Made by a program: the position numbers and the translations under genes
Assembly: GCF_026262575.1 (NCBI RefSeq)
Contig: NZ_JAPKFL010000001.1
Coordinates: forward strand, 124,001 to 188,000
Reading direction: 5' to 3'
DNA from: Streptomyces marinisediminis
GTDB lineage: Bacteria > Actinomycetota > Actinomycetes > Streptomycetales > Streptomycetaceae
DNA: 64,000 nucleotides
In this document: piece by piece, positions 50,826-61,338 of the stretch
Position numbering within the stretch: position 1 is the first letter of the stretch
Layout of the letters: each line of letters begins with the position of its first letter
The notes under the pieces: generated by a model
The model's database searches: none
What the model was told of the DNA's origin: nothing
The model's input: only the letters and a program-made list of their open reading frames with translations

Positions 50826-51995
50826 TCAGCTCAGTCCGGCGGAGCGGGCGCGGGCCACGGCCGGTCCGATGGCCTCGGCCAGCGCCGCGACGTCCGCCCG
50901 CGTCGAGGTGTGCCCCAGGGAGAAGCGCAGGGTGCCCCGCGCCAGCTCCGGGTCGGCCCCCGTGGCGAGGACGACGTGGCTGGGCTGGGCGACGCCCGCC
51001 GTGCACGCCGACCCGGTGGAGCACTCGATGCCCTGGGCGTCCAGCAGGAGCAGCAGCGAGTCGCCCTCGCACCCGGGGAAGGCGAAGTGCGCGTTGGCCG
51101 GGAGCCGCCCGGCCGGGTCGGGATCGCCGCCCAGGACGGCGTCGGGCACCGCCGCGCGCACCGCCTCGACCAGCGCGTCCCGCAGGGCCCCCACCTCCCG
51201 GGCGAACCGGGCCTGCCCGGCCGCCGCCAGGTCGGCGGCCACCGCGAAGGCGGCGATGGCCGGCACGTCCAGCGTCCCCGAGCGCACGTCGCGCTCCTGG
51301 CCGCCGCCGTGCAGCAGCGCCTCGGGCGCGAGGTCCCGGCCGAGCACCAGCGCGCCGACGCCGTACGGGCCCCCCGCCTTGTGCCCGCTGACGGCCATCG
51401 CCGACAGGCCGCTGGCGCCGAAGTCCACCTCCGTCTGCCCGAGCGCCTGGACGGCGTCGCAGTGCAGCGGGACGGCGAACTCCGCGGCCGCCTCGGCCAG
51501 CGCGGACACCGGCTGCACGGTGCCGATCTCGTTGTTCGCCCACATCACGGCCGCCAGCGCCACGTCAGCGGGGTCGCGGGCTATCGCCGCGCGCAGGGCG
51601 TCGGGGTCGACGCGTCCCACGGCGTCCACCGGCAGCCACTCGACGCGGGCGCCCTCGTGGTCGGCCAGCCACTGCACGGCGTCGAGCACGGCGTGGTGCT
51701 CGACGGGGCTGGCCAGCACCCGGGTGCGGGCGGGGTCGGCGGCGCGGCGGGCCCAGTACAGGCCCTTGACCGCCAGGTTGTCGGCCTCCGTGCCGCCGGA
51801 GGTGAACACCACCTCGCTGGGCCGGGCGCCCAGTGCGGCGGCCAGCCGCTCCCTGGCCTCCTCGACGGTGCGGCGGGCCCGGCGCCCCGCGGCGTGCAGG
51901 GAGGAGGCGTTTCCGGTGCGGACGAGCTGCTCGCCCAGCTCCCGTACCGCCTCCGGCAGCATCGGGGTGGTGGCGGCGTGATCGAGGTAGACCAT
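50826..51995 (-). CDS. Cysteine desulfurase (IscS/NifS-type)
   Basis: A 389-residue PLP enzyme that takes sulfur from cysteine. [15 protein letters not shown] opens the protein; [27 protein letters not shown], the PLP Lys206 in [10 protein letters not shown] and the persulfide Cys331 in [10 protein letters not shown] follow. Most likely the sulfur donor for MnmA nearby, as no Fe-S assembly genes are adjacent. ATG at 51995 has TACACT 9 nt ahead, close to leaderless. Confidence 0.93.
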   Translation of the reverse strand: MVYLDHAATTPMLPEAVRELGEQLVRTGNASSLHAAGRRARRTVEEARERLAAALGARPSEVVFTSGGTEADNLAVKGLYWARRAADPARTRVLASPVEHHAVLDAVQWLADHEGARVEWLPVDAVGRVDPDALRAAIARDPADVALAAVMWANNEIGTVQPVSALAEAAAEFAVPLHCDAVQALGQTEVDFGASGLSAMAVSGHKAGGPYGVGALVLGRDLAPEALLHGGGQERDVRSGTLDVPAIAAFAVAADLAAAGQARFAREVGALRDALVEAVRAAVPDAVLGGDPDPAGRLPANAHFAFPGCEGDSLLLLLDAQGIECSTGSACTAGVAQPSHVVLATGADPELARGTLRFSLGHTSTRADVAALAEAIGPAVARARSAGLS

Positions 51996-52061
51996 GGTGC
52001 GGCCAGTGTAATGAGCCGCCCGCGGCGGGCCCGGCCACGGTCACGCGGGCCCGGGCCGCGC

Positions 52062-52952
52062 TCAGGCGGCGGTGGGCAGCCGGTGCGCGTGCTCGGGCGC
52101 GAGCAGGGGCGCGCAGAGGTCGCCGTGGCGTTCGACGCGCTCCAGCACGTCGGTGATGCGGAGGTCCAGCCGGGCGCCGCGCTCGCCCGCGGCGACCTCC
52201 TCCCACGTCAGCGGCGCCGAGACGGTCGGCGCCGACCTCGCCCGCGCCGTGTAGGGGGCGGCGGTGGTCTTGGCCGCGTTGTTCTGGCTGTGGTCGATGA
52301 ACACCTTGCCCGGCCGCAGGCCGCGGTCCATGCGGTGCAGTGCCAGCTCCGGCAGCTCCCGCTCCGCGCGCGCCGCGAGCCGCTTGGCGTAGGCGCTCAC
52401 CGCCTCCGAGGGGGTCGGTTCGAGCGCCACCATCAGGTGCAGTCCCTTCCCGCCGGAGGTCTTGGGCCACGCCTCCAGGCCGTCGTCGGCCAGCCGCTCC
52501 CGCAGCCACCGCGCGACGGCGCAGCACTGCGCGACGCCGGCCGGGGCCCCGGGGTCCAGGTCGAGCACCAGCCGGTCGGCCCGCCCGGGGGCGTCGGCGC
52601 GCCACTGGGGCACGTGCAGTTCGGTCACCAGGTTGGCCGCCCACATCAGCGACGGCAGGTCGTCGAGGACGACCTGCCGCCCCGTCATGCGCCGGGTGCG
52701 CGGCACCTCGGCGACCGTCACCCACTCGGGCGTGCCCGGCGGCACGTTCTTGGCGAAGAAGGTCTCGCCCCGGGCGCCGTCGGGGTAGCGCAGGAAGCTC
52801 AGCGGGCGGCCCGCCAGGTGCGGGAGGAGGACGGGGGCACAGGTGGCGTAGTAGTGCAGCAGCTCGCCCTTGGTGGTGCCGTCCGGGTAGAGCGCCTTCT
52901 CCAAGTTGCTGAGGGCCAGCCGTCGGCCCGCCACGTTCGTCACAGGCGGCAT
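52062..52952 (-). CDS. LigD-type polymerase/primase domain protein (NHEJ)
   Basis: A 296-residue stand-alone polymerase domain. NLEKALYPDGTTKGEL, the metal-binding DLDPG near 145, GGKGLHLMV and QNNAAKTTAAPYTARA identify the AEP-type LigD polymerase family, which fills gaps at broken ends and adds ribonucleotides. No ligase or phosphoesterase domain is fused, so the ATP-dependent ligase must be elsewhere. ATG at 52952 begins PPVTNVAGRRLAL; no clear ribosome binding site. It diverges from ku with 84 bp between. Confidence 0.92.
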   Translation of the reverse strand: MPPVTNVAGRRLALSNLEKALYPDGTTKGELLHYYATCAPVLLPHLAGRPLSFLRYPDGARGETFFAKNVPPGTPEWVTVAEVPRTRRMTGRQVVLDDLPSLMWAANLVTELHVPQWRADAPGRADRLVLDLDPGAPAGVAQCCAVARWLRERLADDGLEAWPKTSGGKGLHLMVALEPTPSEAVSAYAKRLAARAERELPELALHRMDRGLRPGKVFIDHSQNNAAKTTAAPYTARARSAPTVSAPLTWEEVAAGERGARLDLRITDVLERVERHGDLCAPLLAPEHAHRLPTAA

Positions 52953-53036
52953 ACCCTGATAGTCCCATGAAATGCTCACGAAAGGTGACGAAGCGGACCG
53001 GCGGACGGCGGCCCGTACCCGGCGAGGAGTGATGAC

Positions 53037-54173
53037 GTGCGGTCCATCTGGAAGGGCTCGATCTCCTTCGGGCTCGTCAGCATCCCGATCCAGCTCTACG
53101 GCGCCACCCAGAACCACTCGGTCAGCTTCCACCAGGTGCACACCGCGCACGACTGCGGCGGGCGCATCCGCTACCGCAAGGTGTGCGAGATCGAGGAGGT
53201 CGAGGTCCCGCCGGAGGAGATCGGCAAGGGCTTCAAGGCCGCCGACGGCACCACCGTGCTGCTGACCGACGAGGACTTCGCGTCCCTTCCCCTGCCCACC
53301 GCCCGCACGATCGAGATCCTCTCCTTCCTGCCGCTGGAGGAGATCGACCCGATCCAGCTCGACCGCGCCTACTACATGAGCGCGGAGACGGCCGCCGCGG
53401 CCAAGCCGTACGTCCTGCTGCGCGAGGCGCTCCAGCGCAGCGGCAAGGCCGCCGTCGCCAAGTTCGCGCTGCGCGGCCGGGAGTCGCTGGGCCTGCTGCG
53501 GGCGCTGGAGGACACCCTCGTCCTGCACTCGATGCTCTGGCCCGACGAGGTGCGCTCCTCCAGCGGGCTCGCCCCCTCCGGCGACGTCTCGGTGCGGGAC
53601 GCCGAACTCGACCTCGCCGAGACGCTGATGAACTCACTCGGCGACCTCGACTGGGACGACCTGCACGACGAGTACCGCGAGGCCGTGGAGGAACTCGTCG
53701 AGGCCAAGCAGGAGGGCCGCGAGCCCGCGGAGGCACCGGCCGAGCCGCGCGGGGGCAAGGTCATCGACCTGATGGCCGCGCTGGAGAGCAGCGTCGCGGC
53801 GGCCCGCGAGGCCCGCGGCGACGGGGGGACCGGGGGCGAGCAGGAGGCCACCGAGGCCGCGACCGTGCACCACCTCACGCGCGAGGACGCCGAGGACGCC
53901 GAGGACGCCGGGCAGGCGACGGAGGAGCGGCCCGCGCGGAAGAGCACGGCGAGGAAGAAGGCCGCCGCGAAGAAGGCGCCGGCGCGCAAGGCGGCCGGGA
54001 AGTCGCCGGACAAGGCATCCGGCACCTCCTCCGGCACCTCGTCCGGCACGGCGCGGGAGAAGAAGGCGGCGGGCAGGAAGACCACGGCGGCGAAGAAGGG
54101 CACGGCGGCGGAGAAGCGCACGGCGAAGAAGACCGCCGCCAAGAAGACCGCGAGCCGCAAACGCGCGTCCTGA
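53037..54173 (+). CDS. ku: DNA end-binding protein Ku
   Basis: A 378-residue Ku homodimer subunit. The core beta-barrel (about residues 1-260) begins RSIWKGSISFGLVSIPIQL, with VSFHQVHTAHDCGGRIRYRK and DPIQLDRAYYM. Residues 265-378 are a Lys/Ala-rich tail (KKAAAKKAPARKAA, KKTAAKKTASRKRA) typical of actinobacterial Ku and able to bind DNA and recruit LigD. GTG at 53037 has GAGGAG 8 nt ahead. It diverges from the LigD-type polymerase gene. Confidence 0.95.
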   Translation: MRSIWKGSISFGLVSIPIQLYGATQNHSVSFHQVHTAHDCGGRIRYRKVCEIEEVEVPPEEIGKGFKAADGTTVLLTDEDFASLPLPTARTIEILSFLPLEEIDPIQLDRAYYMSAETAAAAKPYVLLREALQRSGKAAVAKFALRGRESLGLLRALEDTLVLHSMLWPDEVRSSSGLAPSGDVSVRDAELDLAETLMNSLGDLDWDDLHDEYREAVEELVEAKQEGREPAEAPAEPRGGKVIDLMAALESSVAAAREARGDGGTGGEQEATEAATVHHLTREDAEDAEDAGQATEERPARKSTARKKAAAKKAPARKAAGKSPDKASGTSSGTSSGTAREKKAAGRKTTAAKKGTAAEKRTAKKTAAKKTASRKRAS

Positions 54174-54188
54174 CCAGCGCGTCCCGCA

Positions 54189-54240
54189 CGCGCCCCGGCT
54201 CGCGCGCCCCGGCTCGCGCGCCCCGGCTCGCGCGCCCCGG
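54189..54240. repeat. 14-bp tandem repeat after ku
   Basis: Three exact CGCGCCCCGGCTCG units (54189-54202, 54203-54216, 54217-54230) and a partial fourth, running into the ku terminator. Confidence 0.9.
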
Positions 54241-54251
54241 GCCGGGGCGCG
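54231..54251. terminator. Hairpin between ku and the DUF1963-like gene
   Basis: CGCGCCCCGG (54231-54240) pairs with 54242-54251; only about eight pairs can form around the loop. It is placed 58 nt after the ku stop and just after the convergent gene's stop, so it could serve both. Confidence 0.6.
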
Positions 54252-54256
54252 CGGGC

Positions 54257-54865
54257 TCAGCTCTGCCAGAGGAACACGGCGTGCCCGCAGGGTTCGCAGG
54301 CGAAGGTGTAGGCGCAGCCGCCGCCCCCGAAGTTGGCCGAGGTGGCCACGTCCTGGCCGTCCTCCCACTGGGCGACGAACGGCATCGGCCCGGCGCACCC
54401 GGGGCAGGCGGGCGTCTCGTCCCCCTGGAGCCAGGACGGCTCGCCGCCCCGCTGCCCCAGCACCTCGCGCACCGGCCGTCCGGTCGCCTTCACCCACTCG
54501 GCCGAGGCGTCGAAGTACGTTTCGGCCTCCACGTCCTCGAACGCGACGCCGGAGACCGCGCCCAGGGCGGTGACGCCCGTGGCCGGTGGCGTCGCCGCAC
54601 GCACGCCCTCCGCCGGCAGCAGTATCGCCCGGTTGCCCCCGGCGAACGGGTCCCACTCCTCGCACAGCCCCGGGTCGTTCTGGCACATGAACGCCGTCAG
54701 CACGCTCCCGTGCTCCAGCGGCAGGCGCAGCAGGAACTGCATGGGCCCGCCGCAGTGCGCGCACTCCGGCCACGTGAAGTCCTCCGGCACCAGCGGCGCC
54801 CCGCCCGTGCGCGTCCCGCCCGCGTCCGCCGCGACGGCCCCGGCGTACGTCATCAACGTGATCAC
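54257..54865 (-). CDS. DUF1963-like protein with zinc-ribbon-type cysteines
   Basis: A 202-residue protein. CAHCGGPMQFLLRLPLEHGS near 37-56 and CPGCAGPMPFVAQWEDGQD near 150-168 form two similar units, each with a Cys pair, plus CEPCGHAVF near the end. It resembles DUF1963-type proteins; function unknown, probably metal-binding. GTG at 54865 has TAGGAT exactly 6 nt ahead, which favours it over ATG four codons later. Confidence 0.75.
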   Translation of the reverse strand: MITLMTYAGAVAADAGGTRTGGAPLVPEDFTWPECAHCGGPMQFLLRLPLEHGSVLTAFMCQNDPGLCEEWDPFAGGNRAILLPAEGVRAATPPATGVTALGAVSGVAFEDVEAETYFDASAEWVKATGRPVREVLGQRGGEPSWLQGDETPACPGCAGPMPFVAQWEDGQDVATSANFGGGGCAYTFACEPCGHAVFLWQS

Positions 54866-54871
54866 CCAGGC

Positions 54872-54877
54872 ATCCTA
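54872..54877 (-). promoter_or_regulatory. Leaderless-type -10 (TAGGAT) for the DUF1963-like gene
   Basis: TAGGAT on the minus strand ends 6 nt before GTG 54865. Confidence 0.55.
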
Positions 54878-54936
54878 GCCCCGCCCCCGCGCACGCCGCC
54901 CCGCCCGTACCGGCGCGCGGTCCCGCCGGCGGGCGG

Positions 54937-54979
54937 GGCGAGGACCCCCGGCCGGGGGTCCGGTCCGGGGGTCCTCGCC
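54937..54979 (-). terminator. Hairpin after dps
   Basis: A perfect 15-bp stem (54937-54951 with 54965-54979) and 13-nt loop lie about 120 nt past the dps stop, before the promoter of the DUF1963-like gene. Confidence 0.65.
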
Positions 54980-55100
54980 GCGCGGGGTCTTCTGCGGGCA
55001 CCGCGGGAGGGTGCCGGGGGTCTTCCGCGGGGTGCCGGGAGGCCGCGTGGTCGCGGGTCGCCTCCCGGGCCTCGGGGCCTTCCGGGTGCGACCGGCAGCC

Positions 55101-55574
55101 TCACTGCTTGTGCTCGGCCTGGAACATCCAGTGGTGCTTCTCCAGCTCGCCGGTGAGGGAGATGAAGATGTCCTCCGTCACCGGGTCCGCCTTGCCGACC
55201 GCCGCCATGCGCTCGCGCATGCGCCCGACGACCGTGCCCAGCGCGTCCGTCATCGTGGCGACCGCGTCGGCGTCCTGCTGCCAGCCGTCCACCACGTGCC
55301 GGATGCCGCTGCCCTCGGCCACCGTGCCCACGCGCCCGTCCGGCGCCAGCCCGACGGCCGAAGCGCGCTCGGCGACCGTGTCGGAGTACTGGCGCGCGGT
55401 GTCCACGACGTCGTCGAGCTGGAGGTGGACGGTGCGGAAGCGGGAGCCGACCACGGTCCAGTGGATCTGCTTGGCCACGAGCGAGAGGTCGACGAGATCG
55501 ACCAGCGCGCCCTGCAGCGCCTCACCGACCACCTTGAGATCCTGCTCCGGCAGTGTGCTCTTCACGGCGTACAT
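55101..55574 (-). CDS. dps: DNA starvation/stationary phase protection protein Dps
   Basis: A 157-residue ferritin-like protein that stores iron and shields DNA. All five interface ferroxidase ligands expected for Dps can be placed: His38 (KQIHW), His50, Asp54 (HLQLD), Asp65 and Glu69 (SDTVAERA). The N and C termini lack long basic tails, so DNA binding by tail is not obvious. ATG at 55574 has GAGG about 9 nt ahead. Streptomyces usually have several Dps paralogues. Confidence 0.92.
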   Translation of the reverse strand: MYAVKSTLPEQDLKVVGEALQGALVDLVDLSLVAKQIHWTVVGSRFRTVHLQLDDVVDTARQYSDTVAERASAVGLAPDGRVGTVAEGSGIRHVVDGWQQDADAVATMTDALGTVVGRMRERMAAVGKADPVTEDIFISLTGELEKHHWMFQAEHKQ

Positions 55575-55651
55575 CCGTTGACCTCGCTCCTTGCTTGCTG
55601 TGAGCGGCTTTGTGCCTTTCCGGCATCGCGGGTACCCAGGCGGGCGCGGGG

Positions 55652-56668
55652 TCACGCCACCGCGGCGGTGGCCGGGGCCGCGAACGCGGTCTCCAGCCGG
55701 GCGAAGTCCTCCAGGCAGCGCCCGGTGCCCACGGCCACGCAGGTCGCCGGCTCGTCCGCGACCGTCACCGGCATGCCCGTCTCGCGGGAGAGCCGCTCGT
55801 CCAGGCCGTGCAGCAGCGCGCCGCCGCCGGTCAGCACGATGCCGCGCTCCATGATGTCGCCGTACAGCTCGGCCGGGCAGGCGTCGAACGCGCTGCACAC
55901 GACGTCGACGATCGCCTGCACCGGCGGCTCGACGGCCTCGCGGATCGCCTCGCTGTCGAGCTGCACCGTCTTGGGCATGCCGGTGACCTTGTCCCGGCCG
56001 CGGATGACCATCCGCGCGTCCGTGCCGAGCGTCGTCTTGATCTGCTCGGCGGTGCGCTCGCCGACGGTGATGGTGTGCTGCTTCTCGACGTACGCGGAGA
56101 TCGCCGCGTCCAGCGCGTCACCGGCGACCCGGGAGTGGCGCGCGACGACCAGGCCGCCCAGCGAGATGACGGCCACCTCGGTGGACCCGCCGCCGACGTC
56201 GACCACCATCGACCCGCACGGCTCGTACACCGGCAGCCCGGCGCCGATCGCGGCGGCCATGGGCTCCTCGATCAGATGCACGGACCGCGCCCCGGCCCGG
56301 GAGGTGGCCTCCAGGACGGCCCGGCGCTCCACGCCGGTCACCCCGCTGGGGGTGCTCACGACCACCCGGGGAGCGCGGCTGCGGCTGCGGCGCGCCTTGG
56401 CGATGAACTGCCGCAGCATGCCCTCGGCCGCCTCGTAGTCGGAGACGACGCCGCCCCTGAGCGGCCGGATGGCGACGATCGTGCCCGGCGTGCGGCCGAC
56501 CGCCTCCCGCGCCTCGTGCCCGACCGCGAGCACGGTGCCGGTGCGGGAGTCGACGGCCACGACGGACGGCTCGTCCAGGACGATGCCGCGCCCGCGGGCG
56601 TACACGAGGGTGTTGGCGGTGCCCAGGTCTATGCCCAGGTCCCGGGTGCTGAAGGTCATGTTCGCCAT
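55652..56668 (-). CDS. MreB-like actin-family protein
   Basis: A 338-residue actin-fold ATPase. The phosphate-1 loop is GIDLGTANTLVYARGRG at the N terminus, phosphate-2 is VVDVGGGSTEVAVISLGG, and the adenosine motif is GIVLTGGGALLHGLDERL. These match MreB/Mbl proteins. No mreC, mreD or rodA genes are adjacent, so this is probably a paralogue rather than the mre-cluster copy, with a role perhaps in sporulation-related cell-wall work. ATG at 56668 has TGGAG about 9 nt ahead. It diverges from the SDR gene. Confidence 0.9.
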   Translation of the reverse strand: MANMTFSTRDLGIDLGTANTLVYARGRGIVLDEPSVVAVDSRTGTVLAVGHEAREAVGRTPGTIVAIRPLRGGVVSDYEAAEGMLRQFIAKARRSRSRAPRVVVSTPSGVTGVERRAVLEATSRAGARSVHLIEEPMAAAIGAGLPVYEPCGSMVVDVGGGSTEVAVISLGGLVVARHSRVAGDALDAAISAYVEKQHTITVGERTAEQIKTTLGTDARMVIRGRDKVTGMPKTVQLDSEAIREAVEPPVQAIVDVVCSAFDACPAELYGDIMERGIVLTGGGALLHGLDERLSRETGMPVTVADEPATCVAVGTGRCLEDFARLETAFAAPATAAVA

Positions 56669-56803
56669 GGACGTGACTCCACATGTTCCGTGAGGGTGTG
56701 TGACGCCTTGTAGCCGATTGTCGTCCTCTCCCGGCGCGCTGCCACCGGACGGCCGCACCGGTGCGGCAATCGGGGCACCCGGCCCGCCGGGCGGGCGCGG
56801 CTC

Positions 56804-56809
56804 TAGGCT
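56804..56809 (+). promoter_or_regulatory. Leaderless-type -10 (TAGGCT) for the SDR gene
   Basis: TAGGCT ends 6 nt before ATG 56816. Confidence 0.55.
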
Positions 56810-56815
56810 GGCGGC

Positions 56816-57529
56816 ATGGCAACGCATCTGATCACCGGCGCGGGCTCCGGCATCGGCGCCGCGCTCACCCGCGCGCTGCTGGAGCGCGGTGACGAGCTGT
56901 GGCTGCTCGCGCGCGACGCGGGCCGGGCCCGGCAGCTCGCCCGGGAGTTCGCCCCGGCCGCCGAGGCGGCGGGCGGCGGCGTCCGCACCCTCGTCGGCGA
57001 CCTCGCCGAACCCGAGCGGCTGTCCTGGGCGTTCGGCCACCAGGAGCCGCCCGGCGAGCTGGACTCCCTGGTGCACAGCGCGGGCGTGTGCGACCTGGGT
57101 GACGTGGGGGAACTGACGCCCAAGGTCTGGCAGGCGACGCTGGCCGCCAACCTCGTGGCGCCCGCCGAGCTGACCCGGCTGCTGCTGCCCCAGCTCCGCC
57201 TGGCCCGCGGCCACGTGGTGTTCGTCAACTCCGGCGCCGGGCTGCGCGCCCACCCGCAATGGAGCGCCTACGCCGCGAGCAAGCACGGCTTGAAGGCGCT
57301 GGCCGACGCCCTGCGCGGCGAGGAGTCGGGCAACGGGGTGCGCGTCAGCAGCGTCTACCCGGGCCGGACGGCGACGCCGATGCAGGAGAAGGTGCACCGC
57401 CAGGAGGGCAAGGCGTACCGCGCCGAGGAGTGGATGAGCCCGGAGTCCGTCGCCCGGACGGTGCTGACCGCGCTCGACCTGCCCCGCGGCACCGAGCTCA
57501 CCGACCTCAGCGTGCGCCCCACCGGCTGA
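56816..57529 (+). CDS. Short-chain dehydrogenase/reductase
   Basis: A 237-residue classical SDR. The cofactor loop is TGAGSGIGAAL at the N terminus, VHSAG follows near 90, and the catalytic Tyr and Lys are in YAASKHGLKA. The Arg/Asp pattern after the second strand is unclear, so NADPH or NADH preference cannot be set. Substrate unknown. The last four codons lie in a 14-bp tandem repeat whose units contain the stop codon. Confidence 0.88.
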   Translation: MATHLITGAGSGIGAALTRALLERGDELWLLARDAGRARQLAREFAPAAEAAGGGVRTLVGDLAEPERLSWAFGHQEPPGELDSLVHSAGVCDLGDVGELTPKVWQATLAANLVAPAELTRLLLPQLRLARGHVVFVNSGAGLRAHPQWSAYAASKHGLKALADALRGEESGNGVRVSSVYPGRTATPMQEKVHRQEGKAYRAEEWMSPESVARTVLTALDLPRGTELTDLSVRPTG

Positions 57530-57590
57530 CCGGCACCGGCTGACCGGCACCGGCTGACCGGCACCGGCCGGCCGGCACCGGCCGGCCGTC
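57521..57590. repeat. 14-bp tandem repeat covering the SDR stop codon
   Basis: Three exact ACCGGCTGACCGGC units (57521, 57535, 57549) and two degenerate ones to 57590. Each exact unit contains TGA; the first supplies the SDR stop. The 14-bp period is not a multiple of three. Confidence 0.9.
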
Positions 57591-57620
57591 GGGGCGGGCG
57601 CGGCCGGGCGGGGCGGCTCC

Positions 57621-57648
57621 GGCCGCTCGGCGGCGGGGCCGAGCGGCC
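57621..57648 (+). terminator. Hairpin after the SDR gene
   Basis: GGCCGCTCGG (57621-57630) pairs perfectly with 57639-57648 around an 8-nt loop. Confidence 0.6.
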
Positions 57649-57762
57649 ACGGCCGCCCCCGGCTCCCACCCGCCGCCCCCGGTCGGCCGCTCGGCGCCGG
57701 GCCGAGCCCGCCGGGCGCCGCCTCGCGGAGCGGGGCGTGCGCCGGGCGGCGGCGGGCGCTCG

Positions 57763-57768
57763 TAGGCT
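57763..57768 (+). promoter_or_regulatory. Leaderless-type -10 (TAGGCT) for the MetE-like gene
   Basis: TAGGCT ends 6 nt before GTG 57775. Confidence 0.55.
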
Positions 57769-57774
57769 GCGGGG

Positions 57775-58809
57775 GTGAGCGCTAACGAGTCGAGGTTCAA
57801 CTGGGGGCCGGGCGCGGCCAGCGGCGTCGGGTCCATGCCGGGGGAGGACGCCCGCGAGGCGGCCCGTACCGTCACGGGCAGCCTGGAGCCGCCCGTCCAC
57901 CTGCCCTACCTGCCGGAGCTGCCCGCGCGCGGCCCGGGCGCCGACATGGTCGGCCGCACCACCGGACTCCTCGCGGAGCTGTACGCGCACCTGGAACCCA
58001 GCGGCTGGCGGGTCGGCGACCGGCCCGGGCGCGACACCCGCCGCGCCCGCGCCTGGCTGGGCGAGGACCTGGACGCGCTGGAGGAGTACACGCAAGGGTA
58101 CGCGGGCGCGCTCAAGCTGTCGGTCACCGGCCCGTGGACGCTGGCCGCCGCGCTGGAGCGCCGCAACGGCGAGGCGATGCTCGGCGACGCCGGCGCCCGC
58201 CGCGACCTGACCGCCTCCCTCGCCGAGGGCGTGCGCGCCCACCTGGCCGACGTGCGCCGCCGGGTGCCCGGCGCCCGGCCGGTGCTCCAGCTCGACGAGC
58301 CCTCGCTGACCGCCGTGCTCACCGGCCGCGTGCCCACCGCCAGCGGCTACCGCACCCACGCGGCGGTGGACCGCGCGGTGGTGCGCGACGCGCTCGCGGA
58401 GCTGGTGCGCGCGGCCGGCGACGCGCCCGTCGTCGTGCACTGCTGCGCGCCGGGCGTGCCCTTCGCGCTGCTGCGCCGGGCGGGCGTCGCCGGCGTCTCC
58501 TTCGACGCCGCGCTGCTCACCGAGGGTGAGGACGAGGCGATCGGGGAGGCGGTCGAGGGCGGCACCGCGCTCTTCGCGGGTGTCGTGCCCGGCACCGAGC
58601 CCGACGGCGCGGCATTGTCGGACCCGGCGGGTAGCGTCATGGGGGTCAGGTCGCTGTGGCGCAGGTTGGGGCTGTCTCCGGCGCTCCTCGCGGAGTCGGT
58701 GGTGGTCACTCCGGCGTGCGGTCTCGCGGGCGCCTCGCCGGCGTACGCGCGTGCGGCGCTGGCGCACTGCGTCCGCGCGGCACGCTCACTCGCGGACGAC
58801 CCTGAGTGA
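57775..58809 (+). CDS. MetE-like (cobalamin-independent methionine synthase C-terminal type) protein
   Basis: A 344-residue protein resembling the catalytic domain of MetE: zinc-type ligands are present in VVHCCAPGVPF and in the late TPACGLAGASP, and LQLDEPSLTAVL matches the conserved Asp/Glu segment. It lacks the duplicated N-terminal domain of true MetE. It may be a core methylcobalamin- or corrinoid-linked methyltransferase, or a repair-linked protein; in actinobacteria it is often next to ligA. GTG at 57775 is set by the TAGGCT hexamer. A short hairpin at 58815-58831 follows. Confidence 0.8.
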   Translation: MSANESRFNWGPGAASGVGSMPGEDAREAARTVTGSLEPPVHLPYLPELPARGPGADMVGRTTGLLAELYAHLEPSGWRVGDRPGRDTRRARAWLGEDLDALEEYTQGYAGALKLSVTGPWTLAAALERRNGEAMLGDAGARRDLTASLAEGVRAHLADVRRRVPGARPVLQLDEPSLTAVLTGRVPTASGYRTHAAVDRAVVRDALAELVRAAGDAPVVVHCCAPGVPFALLRRAGVAGVSFDAALLTEGEDEAIGEAVEGGTALFAGVVPGTEPDGAALSDPAGSVMGVRSLWRRLGLSPALLAESVVVTPACGLAGASPAYARAALAHCVRAARSLADDPE

Positions 58810-61143
<2,334 letters not shown>

Positions 61144-61338
61144 GACGTGGCCCGAACTCCCGTGCGGCACTCCCGTTTCTTCCGTAACGGCGCGGCCCCG
61201 TAAGGAAGATGACGGACAATTAGCCAACCACGCGGGTAGCGGCAGCCGGTCGGTGCCCATGGCACCGTTTCGCGCCTACTGTGGATCCACGGGCGCCTGC
61301 CGTGGCGCGGTGCACCGACGGCCGTGAGAGGGACGCGC

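Noticed and set aside
53183..55156. Plus-strand 657-codon frame across ku and beyond
   Set aside because: It is an out-of-frame shadow of ku and antisense of the DUF1963-like gene; the real ku frame has clear Ku motifs.
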